A stretch of DNA of 64,000 nt from Rhodococcus sp. G-MC3 (GTDB lineage: Bacteria; Actinomycetota; Actinomycetes; Mycobacteriales; Mycobacteriaceae), in assembly GCF_030063335.1 (NCBI RefSeq), contig NZ_JASISW010000025.1, positions 1 to 64,000 of the forward strand. The letters run 5' to 3'. Shown one piece after another: positions 1 through 7,052 of this stretch; the stretch's first letter is position 1, and every line of letters starts with the position of its first letter. The position numbers were made by a program, and so were the translations under genes. A model generated the notes under the pieces. It was not told the DNA's origin, searched no databases, and saw only the letters and a list, made by a program, of their open reading frames with translations.

Positions 1-45
1 TTTGCGCACGATGTCTTCAGCAGAGTTGCGCTTTCGTCCAGCCAT
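1..45 (-). CDS. IS3-family transposase OrfA, partial N-terminus
   Basis: Only 15 codons are in the window, starting with ATG at 45 on the minus strand. The residues KRNSAEDIV are typical of the start of the helix-turn-helix OrfA subunit, which is normally joined to OrfB by programmed frameshifting. Identification rests on this short motif and on the terminal-repeat-like sequence beside it. Confidence 0.5.
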   Translation of the reverse strand, partial: MAGRKRNSAEDIVRK

Positions 46-121
46 GTTTCTCCGTCGTCCTATCCGCCCAGTTCACGGGCAACAAGACTCTAAAACAAAA
101 TGGCCCCGTTCACCGGGGACA
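1..121 (-). mobile_element. Edge of an IS3-family insertion sequence
   Basis: On the minus strand an ATG at 45 opens a frame reading MAGRKRNSAEDIVRK before leaving the window. This matches the usual N-terminus of IS3-family OrfA transposases. Between that ATG and about position 121 lies a non-coding leader whose outer end, beginning TGTCCCCGGTGAACGGGG, has the look of an IS terminal repeat. The element abuts the 3' end of the neighbouring kinase-like gene, so insertion probably replaced that gene's last codons. The exact IS boundary is inferred from where kinase-like sequence stops; no target duplication can be checked because the other end is outside the window. Confidence 0.6.
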
Positions 122-217
122 CGCCACCCCCGCCACCCAATATGCCCATCGCGGGTCCGCCATTATGATCCTCGCCCGCGCCAGCTTCCAGGACCCATAT
201 TTGTGGTAATCGAAGTT

Positions 218-1066
218 TCAGGCACCACTGAGCTTGTGGTTCACACACCCCCACAGGCCCCACTTCACGTCGGCGAGGAAACTGCACACCTGCACCCGGA
301 GAACCATGTTCCATTCCGTCCGCCCGTAGAACTTCTCGATCAGCTCCATCGTCTGCTGCTCGATGTAGAACATCTCGGTGACCATGACAGCCAACTCGTA
401 GGCCCGATCGTTGTTCGACGCGAACTCGTAATCCACCAACTTCATCGGCAGACCATCACCGATGAGGAGGTTGCCGGGCATCGGGTCGTTATGGCACGCA
501 ACCAGATCCAACCCCGACGCCAACATCGCAGCCTTCACCTGGCGATACTCGGCCAGGATCACCTCGGCGTCGCGCGGCAACCGCACACCGAGCTCGGCGA
601 CCTGCGCGAGGTGCTCGTCGATCATGTCGAACACTGTCTTCGTGACGCTGAGCTTGCTCCCCGAATGCAGCACCCGATATAGATCGATCATGCCCAGCGG
701 AATCTCCGGGCGCTTCAGATCACCGTTGGTGCATGCCCGATAGCCCTTCAGGAACTCGATGACCTCGACGCCGGTCACCGGATCGAACTGCACCACCTCA
801 GGCCCGATGTCCAAAGCACCCGCTCGTCGGGCAGCTTCGTTGGCGAGGGATCGGTCGATGAACGACTCGGTGCCGGCGCCGGACAGCTTCATGAAGTATC
901 GCTTCGGTTTGCCTTCGACGGTGATGCGCCAGTTGCTGTTCATCAGCCCGCCGGGAACGGGGGAGTAGCTCATGGCCAGGCCCTCCCACTCAGGGACGGC
1001 AGCGAGTGCTTTCTCGACCTGGCGTTCTGGTTCGGTGCGGGCGGATCCGATTGCAATGTCATTCAT
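218..1066 (-). pseudogene. Choline kinase-like phosphotransferase, damaged 3' end
   Basis: The protein has the aminoglycoside/choline kinase fold. The Brenner-type motif HNDPMPGNLL supplies the catalytic Asp and LVDYEFAS the metal-binding Asp. The start is the ATG at 1066, preceded by GAGGTGACC, rather than the longer frame to 1129. An in-frame TGA at 218-220 follows NHKLSGA, yet the same frame continues for 35 codons to a stop at 110-112. Its first part (FDYHKYG, WKLARARI) looks like the normal family C-terminus, and its last few codons are inside the IS edge. A TGG-to-TGA change plus IS insertion is the simplest reading. A catalytic core may still be made, but normal function is doubtful. 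Confidence 0.7.
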
Positions 1067-1073
1067 GGTCACC

Positions 1074-1523
1074 TCAGATGTTCCGTAGTCGGTCGTCGAA
1101 ATGGGGATCGCGCAAACCCGCTCGGGCACGCAGGAATTGCCAATCGGAGAACTTCGAATACTCGACGGTGCGGGTTATCGCCCCCGCCGAATGCATCGTC
1201 GACGGCGCGAGATGCGGAATGCGTCCTTGCGCCGGCTTCAACGCGACGAGCCCGCAGTGACCGGCGGGAAGCCGGGCTGATCCGGCGATATCGGAACCGA
1301 CAGAACCGAATCCGATGCCCGACGCCGACGCCGACGCCGACGCACCGGAACTTGAGCCGCCGGTGTTGCGGCTGAGATCCCACGGGTTGTGCGTGATCCC
1401 GTACAGCGAGCTGACGCCCGCGGCCATCATGCCCATGTGGGGCATCGTGGTCCTGCCGAGAATGACGGCCCTGGCTTCTTCGGCCGCGCGCCTGCGTGGT
1501 CGACGAAGGTCCATTGCGTCCAT
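1074..1523 (-). pseudogene. Amidase-signature enzyme, internal fragment
   Basis: The frame contains the amidase-signature core: NTGGSSSGAS, then GSDIAGSARLPAGHCG with the nucleophilic Ser, then VALKPAQGRIPH. Amidases of this family are about 450-500 residues; only about 110 residues of matching sequence remain. The upstream part that should carry the catalytic Lys is missing, and the match stops after ITRTV. The fragment ends 8 bp upstream of the kinase-like start. It is a relic and cannot be an active amidase. Confidence 0.75.
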
Positions 1524-1582
1524 GTCGACTGTCCGCGCAGCTCGTGTGAGGGGTGTGTAACTCTTGAAAGTTCGGTTCGAGC

Positions 1583-1611
1583 GGAACCGATCGGTCCGTG
1601 GGTGCGTCTAA
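1583..1611 (+). promoter_or_regulatory. ECF-sigma-type promoter of DUF3558 cassette copy 1
   Basis: GGAACC at 1583-1588 is followed by a 16-bp spacer and CGTCTAA at 1605-1611. This is the usual form of promoters read by extracytoplasmic-function sigma factors. The same two elements, the same spacer and the same 32-bp distance to the GTG start occur at cassette copy 2 (10441-10469). Which sigma factor reads it is unknown. Confidence 0.6.
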
Positions 1612-1642
1612 TCTGTTGACTGAGCTGATGGAGGGGGTTCCT

Positions 1643-2167
1643 GTGCGGAAAGCGGTGGTGGCGGTGATCGCTGCAACGGCGCTGGTCGGGGGGTGTGGGG
1701 GTGAGAGTGGTTCTGCTCAGCCGACGGCGGAGCGGTGGGATCCGTGCAGCATTCCTGCGGATGCGATCGAGAGGACGGGGCTGGATCCGCACTTCGTGAA
1801 ACCGGGTTTGGGCGAAGGAATTGGCTTGCCGGATTGGGATGTGTGCAGGTTTCAAGGTCCGAGCGCGGCGCCAACCTACTTCGTCAACGTGACTTCGTCT
1901 GATATTCACACGATCGACGATGCTCGGAACAATCCCACGTACACGAGCGGGTTCGATTTGACGATCGGTGACCGCGACGCTTTTCGCTTCTACACGACGG
2001 CGACCGAACCCGGACGGGACTGCAACGTCGCAATCAGCGTGCGTACAGGTGTTGTGGTCTTTGGTGTCGACTTCAAGGGAGGAATTGAGCCGACCAGAGA
2101 TCCCTGTGATCTCGTACTTCAGCACGCCGAAGATCTTGAAAATGTACTTCCGGGCAACGAGAAGTAG
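1643..2167 (+). CDS. DUF3558 lipoprotein, cassette copy 1
   Basis: Start is GTG 1643, with GGAGGGGG 5-6 bp upstream; the open frame to 1598 would put the promoter inside the gene. The N-terminus VRKAVVAVIAATALVGGCGG is a lipoprotein signal peptide with the lipobox Cys in VGGC, so the 174-residue product should be anchored outside the membrane. The rest, with WDPCSIP near the start and a later DCNVA, fits the DUF3558 family of actinobacterial lipoproteins, whose function is not established. It is followed 10 bp later by a 126-residue partner gene. Copy 2 at 10501 has the same order and spacing. Confidence 0.8.
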   Translation: MRKAVVAVIAATALVGGCGGESGSAQPTAERWDPCSIPADAIERTGLDPHFVKPGLGEGIGLPDWDVCRFQGPSAAPTYFVNVTSSDIHTIDDARNNPTYTSGFDLTIGDRDAFRFYTTATEPGRDCNVAISVRTGVVVFGVDFKGGIEPTRDPCDLVLQHAEDLENVLPGNEK

Positions 2168-2177
2168 GTACGAAGCA

Positions 2178-2558
2178 ATGGGCAATCCAGAAGTCCCGAT
2201 GACATATTGGCAGTCACTTGCGGCTGCGGCCGACCGAGGGGAACTATTCCTCGACCCAGAGGTGGCGGCGATCTGCAGCAAGTCATGTACGAACTACGTA
2301 GCGAAACTTCAGGAATCGATCGCGAGCGCAAAACTTTTGGCTGGTATCGATGGGTGGGGCGAGTTCCAATCCGGACAGGCGCTTCGCGAGATATACGCAA
2401 AGAAGGCCGTCGGGGGCGAGAACAATATGGTCGACGTCCTGCAGAGCCACATCGATGTAGTGACAGAGATGCAGGCTGTTTTCAAGAAGTTCTTCGTCGA
2501 CACCACCGTGACGGATGTGGGCACTGCCGCCGATATCGGGCAACAGATTCCGAAGTAG
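2178..2558 (+). CDS. 126-residue helical partner protein, cassette copy 1
   Basis: Start ATG 2178 lies 10 bp after the lipoprotein stop, so the two are probably co-translated. No family is recognised with certainty. There is no signal peptide. The predicted layout is a helix from about 10 to 57, a turn with DGWGEF, then a second helix through NNMVDVLQSHIDVV and MQAVFKKFF. This helix-turn-helix with a WG turn and about 100 ordered residues recalls the WXG100/ESAT-6 fold, but that is inference only. A Cys-x3-Cys pair (ICSKSC) is conserved in copy 2. A broken third copy lies at 5960-6242. Confidence 0.75.
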   Translation: MGNPEVPMTYWQSLAAAADRGELFLDPEVAAICSKSCTNYVAKLQESIASAKLLAGIDGWGEFQSGQALREIYAKKAVGGENNMVDVLQSHIDVVTEMQAVFKKFFVDTTVTDVGTAADIGQQIPK

Positions 2559-2706
2559 TTAACGAACAGATGACCGGTTTTCCGACTTCGACACCATCCG
2601 ACACCACGCCCTCGTATCGTCGGCGATATGGCGCTCGTATCGCAGGGGTCGCTGGCGGAACCACGCGTACCTCTAGCCGTCCCGGTCTATCTGAAAGGCT
2701 TTACCG

Positions 2707-3726
2707 TTGAACGAGCATGACGATCACCGTGGTAGCCGACCCGCAGCGTGGTACGAAGGGTTGACCGAAGGCCCGGATTCGCCGTTCACCGATCGGCCAC
2801 AGCAAGATCCTGCAGTCCAATACCGCACTCTGACTTACGAGGTCACCGACCGGGTCGCGCGAGTCACCTTCAACCGCCCCGAACGCGGCAACGCGATCAC
2901 CGCCGACACCCCGACCGAGTTGGCCGCAGTGGTGGAGCGAGCCGACCTGGACCCCCGAGTCCACGTGATCCTCGTGTCGGGGCGCGGCAAAGGCTTCTGC
3001 GGCGGCTACGACCTGTCAATCTTCGCTGAGAACCTCAACGACGCGGGCGTGGATCCAACCGCCGGAACAACCGTGGACCCTCAGGTTCAGGCAAGCAACC
3101 ACAATCCGGCCGGCACATGGGATCCGATGATCGACTACCAGATGATGAGCCGATTCAATCGAGGCTTTGCCAGTCTGCTGTATGCCAACAAACCGACCGT
3201 GGCCAAGGTGCACGGTTTTGCCGTCGCGGGCGGCACCGACATTGCCCTGTACGCCGACCAGATCATCTGCGCCGACGACACCAAGATCGGCTATCCGCCC
3301 ACCCGGGTCTGGGGCATCCCCGCCGCAGGCATGTGGGCGCACCGCCTCGGCGATCAACGCGCCAAACGGCTTCTGTTCACCGGTGACTGTCTGAGTGGAA
3401 AGCAAGCCGAGCAGTGGGGTCTGGCTGTCGAATCGTGGCCAGCGGAGGAACTCGACGCGCGCACCGAAGCTCTCGTCGAGCGCATCGCGCGGATGCCGAT
3501 CAATCAGCTGATGATGGCCAAGCTCGCCCTCAACAGCGCACTACTGGCTCAGGGCGTCGCCAATTCTGGCATGGTCAGTACCGTTTTCGACGGCATCTCT
3601 CGGCACACCCGCGAGGGCTACGCTTTCCAGCAACGTTCGGCCACAGTCGGTTTCCGTGAAGCAGTCCGCGAACGCGACGAACCCTACGGCGACTGGAAGC
3701 GTGCCCAGTTCGACAAAAACACCTAG
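2707..3726 (+). CDS. Crotonase-family protein without the usual hydratase glutamates
   Basis: The 339-residue product has the crotonase fold: RVTFNRPERGNAI near residue 55, the oxyanion-hole segment GKGFCGGYDL, and HGFAVAGGTDIAL. Start is TTG 2707 with GAAAGG 8 bp upstream; no better start is in frame. Classical enoyl-CoA hydratases use two Glu residues. Here the first position reads GTDIAL (Asp) and the second lies in IGYPPTRVWGIP (no Glu). A different reaction on a CoA thioester, such as isomerisation or hydrolysis, is as likely as hydration. The neighbours do not fix a pathway. Confidence 0.75.
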   Translation: MNEHDDHRGSRPAAWYEGLTEGPDSPFTDRPQQDPAVQYRTLTYEVTDRVARVTFNRPERGNAITADTPTELAAVVERADLDPRVHVILVSGRGKGFCGGYDLSIFAENLNDAGVDPTAGTTVDPQVQASNHNPAGTWDPMIDYQMMSRFNRGFASLLYANKPTVAKVHGFAVAGGTDIALYADQIICADDTKIGYPPTRVWGIPAAGMWAHRLGDQRAKRLLFTGDCLSGKQAEQWGLAVESWPAEELDARTEALVERIARMPINQLMMAKLALNSALLAQGVANSGMVSTVFDGISRHTREGYAFQQRSATVGFREAVRERDEPYGDWKRAQFDKNT

Positions 3727-3777
3727 ACGACGCGGTTGCGGCGCTGCGTCGACGGCGGAATATTGCCGGAGGCATCG

Positions 3778-4674
3778 GTGCTGAACGCGAATGTGCATGG
3801 GATTTCGGATCGCGACCACGTGGGCGATGCCCTCGACCGAGCTTTGGGAGCACTGGAATGGGATCTGCAGGCGTCGCGGCGCAGCACGTTAGCCGCCCAC
3901 GAACAGCTGGACACCATCGGGGAGGGCCCAGGGTTCTTGTACATCCTGAACGGAATGGCCGAGATTCGCACTGGTGCGATGTCCACCGATGTGGCCGAAG
4001 GTGACTTCCTGCTCTTCTCGCATGGCATTCGGCGACAGATCCGCGCCCGCACCGACATCGAGCTGATCAACGTGACGTTCGCCCCGCCTGCCCGGAAGCG
4101 ACCCGCGGTGGAGACATTGCCCGACGCCATGGTGGTGCGGCAGTTCGATGAGCGCGAGCCGGCCATGGTCGGTCTCATCGAGAGTATGGCGTGTGGCCCG
4201 GCCCTCGCCTCGAAATTCACGCGGGCAGGTGATGGCGTGATCTGCAGCCGAATTGCTGTCACGATCGTGTCGGCTGCCGTCCGTGCCTGGTCCGAGCTCG
4301 GATGCGCCCCTGAGCGTTGGCGGCAACGGGTGATTGATCCTCACCTGGTTCACGCGCTCGACGCTCTTCACGCTGACCTGCGCCGCCCATGGACTGTGGA
4401 AAGCCTCGCACGGGTAGCTGCGATGTCGCGTTCGGGTTTTGCCGAGAGATTCCGTGCCGCGATGGGGCAGTCACCCGCCGCATACCTGACCGCCGTGCGC
4501 ATGGATGCAGCCGCCGATCTGTTGATTCGTGAGCACGCGAGCGTGGCCGAGGTGGCGCGCCGTCTGGGGTACGAGTCCGAGGCCGGTTTCAGTCGGGCGT
4601 TTCGGCGTCACATCGGGTCGACGCCCAGTCGGTGGCGACTGGGCGTCGCCGCGCCCGTCCAAACCGCTGTCTGA
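3778..4674 (+). CDS. AraC-family transcriptional regulator
   Basis: An N-terminal cupin-like ligand domain (about residues 1-170) is followed by a C-terminal AraC double helix-turn-helix. The C-terminal part shows PWTVESLARVAAMSRSGFAERF and then VAEVARRLGYESEAGFSRAF. GTG 3778 is chosen because GGAGG lies 5 bp upstream; the frame opens earlier with TTG at 3736. The gene converges on an MFS exporter with only 5 bp between the stops. Exporter control by this regulator is plausible but no operator was recognised. Confidence 0.85.
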   Translation: MLNANVHGISDRDHVGDALDRALGALEWDLQASRRSTLAAHEQLDTIGEGPGFLYILNGMAEIRTGAMSTDVAEGDFLLFSHGIRRQIRARTDIELINVTFAPPARKRPAVETLPDAMVVRQFDEREPAMVGLIESMACGPALASKFTRAGDGVICSRIAVTIVSAAVRAWSELGCAPERWRQRVIDPHLVHALDALHADLRRPWTVESLARVAAMSRSGFAERFRAAMGQSPAAYLTAVRMDAAADLLIREHASVAEVARRLGYESEAGFSRAFRRHIGSTPSRWRLGVAAPVQTAV

Positions 4675-4679
4675 GCCGA

Positions 4680-5882
4680 TCACCGCGCGACGACGAGCGG
4701 CGAATCCGCTCGACCTCTGACCAGGCCGAACATAAGCCCGCCGACCAAGCTTGAGATCGCTGCGAAGATCAATGCCAACTCGATGCCCCCGCTGTCGACC
4801 AACAGGCCCCCGAGGCCTGCTCCCAGAGTGATCGCGAGTTGGAATCCCGCCACCAGAAGGCCGCCCCCGGCCTCCATCTGGTCGGGTGCGTTGCGCCCCA
4901 TCCAGGTCGCGGCGACGATCAGCCACGCCCCGAACGCGAAACCCCATATTCCGACGGCGAAAATCACGAGCCACGTCTGACTGGGGAAGGCAGCGAGGCC
5001 GGCGATCCCTGCAGCAATCAGGGTTGGAACTAGAAGACGCATGGTTTGCAGGTGGTTGTCCACGAGGAGGCCGATCAGCAGATTGCCCGCGAAACCGCCG
5101 ATGCCGAAGACCGCCAGCACCACGGCAACGCCCCCCGCGTCGAGGTCCGGAACGCGATCCAATGCGGCCCGGACATAGGTGAAGGCAACGAAATGCCCGA
5201 GAACGGTGAGCACGTGGCCCGTCAGCGCCACCCGCGTTCCGCCAATAGTCAGGGTCGTGCGCAAGGCTTCGAGACCTGTGGCCGCGGCTGGCGCGACTGG
5301 AGGCAGGGCCAAGAACACGAGGACCGCAACGGCGAGGGTGAGAGCTGCAACGCCTATGAACACTGCGCGCCAGCTGGACAGCGAACCCAGATAGATTCCG
5401 AGCGGCACTCCGGCGACCGTGGCGAGCGTCGTGCCGGTGTTGACCAACATCAGGGCGCGGCCGAGGTGGTGCGGTGCTGCAAGTCGGGCGGCGACGGCGA
5501 TGGACATGGCCCAGAAGCCGCCGATGGCCGCACCCAGCAAGAGTCGCGCAACCAGGAGGACTGCCAGGTTGGGCGACATCGCCACCAGGACGTTGGATAC
5601 CGCTGCCGAAATCGCCAACGCGCCGAGTAAGGTCCGACGATCCATCCGGGGGAACAGCATCCCGATCGTGGGAGCTGTCACGAACCCGATCAACGCCGTG
5701 GCTGTGACCGCTTGCCCGGCTTGCCCTTCGGTGATCCCAAGTGACGCTGCCATCGAAGGAAGCAGACTCGGTGGAAGGAATTCGGCAACGACGAGCACGA
5801 AACTCGTGGCCGTCATCGCGAGGATCGCACCCCACGACGTACGCGAGGGTGCGGCTGTCTCAGTGGTGTTGTCGATGGACAT
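4680..5882 (-). CDS. MFS drug/sugar efflux transporter (DHA1 type)
   Basis: The 400-residue protein has about 12 hydrophobic segments and the loop 2-3 motif GMLFPRMDRRTLL typical of the major facilitator superfamily. The overall pattern is that of AraJ/NepI-like proton-coupled exporters. Start is ATG 5882 (MSIDNTTET), which removes an unlikely hydrophilic leader of the longer frame. Substrate cannot be read from sequence. It lies tail to tail with the AraC regulator and head to head with a cassette remnant. Confidence 0.85.
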   Translation of the reverse strand: MSIDNTTETAAPSRTSWGAILAMTATSFVLVVAEFLPPSLLPSMAASLGITEGQAGQAVTATALIGFVTAPTIGMLFPRMDRRTLLGALAISAAVSNVLVAMSPNLAVLLVARLLLGAAIGGFWAMSIAVAARLAAPHHLGRALMLVNTGTTLATVAGVPLGIYLGSLSSWRAVFIGVAALTLAVAVLVFLALPPVAPAAATGLEALRTTLTIGGTRVALTGHVLTVLGHFVAFTYVRAALDRVPDLDAGGVAVVLAVFGIGGFAGNLLIGLLVDNHLQTMRLLVPTLIAAGIAGLAAFPSQTWLVIFAVGIWGFAFGAWLIVAATWMGRNAPDQMEAGGGLLVAGFQLAITLGAGLGGLLVDSGGIELALIFAAISSLVGGLMFGLVRGRADSPLVVAR

Positions 5883-5959
5883 GTTGTCAGTCTTACGGGC
5901 GCAGATCTGATTCGGGTGATCGATCGTCCAGGGCACCCGACCATTCGTCTACTTCCTTG

Positions 5960-6242
5960 CCACCGATCCTGCGATACGTACATCTCGAAGCTCCAGATAC
6001 GTCAGGGTGAGGCTAGGCGGTTGGCAACGGTGGAAGGTTGGGGCGAGTTTGACTCCGGCAAGGCGCTCCAAAAGCTCTACGCAGACAAGGCAGTTGGAGG
6101 CGACAACAACATGGTGGATGTACTGCAGAGCCATATCGATGTCGTCCGCCTGATGCAAGCAGTCTTCATGAAGTTCTTCGTCATACCGGTGCTACTGATG
6201 ACAGCAACGCCACCGACCTCAGTAAACAGGCCCCCGGTCGAT
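5960..6242 (+). pseudogene. Remnant of a third 126-residue cassette protein
   Basis: From about 5965 the frame reads CDTYISKLQ, then EGWGEFDSGKALQKLYADKA, NNMVDVLQSHIDVV and MQAVFMKFFV, matching the two intact copies. The N-terminal third and the preceding lipoprotein gene are missing. After KFFV (about 6180) homology moves to another frame (ATDDSNATDLSKQAPGR, stop at 6242), so one base has been lost. It is a 5'-truncated, frameshifted relic directly upstream of the MFS start. Confidence 0.75.
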
Positions 6243-6294
6243 AGTCGACCGCCCGTTTTGGAACCCCCGGCGGTCCGTAGGTACCGTTGCCGTC

Positions 6295-6894
6295 GTGAAC
6301 TCAACTCGCGTGCCTTGGTCAGGCCTAGTCGCAGCCGGTGCTGCCTCCATCGTTCTTCTCGCTGGGTGCAGTTCCAATTCGGACACGTCGGCCACCCCGT
6401 CTGCCGCTCCATCCGCATCTACCGCTGCCGCCACCTCGTGTCCCACAGCAGCGCCAGACGCGACAGGCACACCGGAGGCGACGTTCGCAGGATCCACAGG
6501 CAACGCGTCGGTCACCGGTTCCACGGATTCGTCGGCGCCGCTGGTCGATGTCGAAGCACCGTTCAGTGTCACCGAGACGCAGGTCCAGACACTGACGGCC
6601 GGGGACGGTCCTGTCGTCGCGGACGACGCGGAGGTGTCGGTCTGCTACATGGGCGTCAACGGCCGAGACGGGTCGGTCTTCGACAACAGTTACGAGCGCG
6701 GTGCCCCCGTCGATTTCCCATTGACTGGAGTCGTACCGGGCTTCCAGAAAGCAATCGCCGGACAGAAGGTTGGATCAACGGTCGCCGTCGCCATGAACTC
6801 CGCGGACGGGTACCCCAACGGGCAACCGCGTGCCGGCATCGAGGCAGGCGACAGCCTTGTTTTCGCAATCAAGATTCTCGACGTCACTGGCTGA
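6295..6894 (+). CDS. FKBP-type peptidyl-prolyl isomerase lipoprotein
   Basis: Start GTG 6295. The signal peptide ends in the lipobox LLAGC, followed by a Ser/Thr/Ala/Pro-rich linker to about residue 75. The FKBP domain fills the C-terminal half (VSVCYMGVNGRDGSVFDNSY, PVDFPLTGVVPGFQKAIAGQ, GYPNGQP, LVFAIKILDV). These are the usual FKBP elements, including VxGF-like and YGxxG-like positions. It should act outside the membrane on proline bonds of exported proteins. Confidence 0.9.
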   Translation: MNSTRVPWSGLVAAGAASIVLLAGCSSNSDTSATPSAAPSASTAAATSCPTAAPDATGTPEATFAGSTGNASVTGSTDSSAPLVDVEAPFSVTETQVQTLTAGDGPVVADDAEVSVCYMGVNGRDGSVFDNSYERGAPVDFPLTGVVPGFQKAIAGQKVGSTVAVAMNSADGYPNGQPRAGIEAGDSLVFAIKILDVTG

Positions 6895-7052
6895 GCAACA
6901 GCGCGGGTATCCACAAGCCACAGATGCAGGCTTCATTCACTTGAATGAAGCGTTGTGATCGAGGCGATGACACTCGCAGTTCCGCCAGCCCCGCAGCCGC
7001 CGCTGATGCATAGTGAACCTAACAAGATGCGGCGTTGTGAAAGTGGGAATTC

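Noticed and set aside
218-220. TGA in the kinase-like gene as a selenocysteine codon
   Set aside because: The position does not match a known selenoprotein, the 3' end is cut by an IS, and no SECIS-like hairpin was seen after the TGA.
1614-1645. TTGACT just upstream of the DUF3558 start as a sigma-70 -35 box
   Set aside because: It is too close to the GTG start for a matching -10 and start site, and the ECF-type pair upstream fits both cassette copies.
4471-5835. A 454-residue minus-strand open frame overlapping the MFS gene
   Set aside because: It is the MFS region in the wrong frame; its translation is Arg/Pro-rich with no membrane pattern, while the other frame gives a normal transporter.
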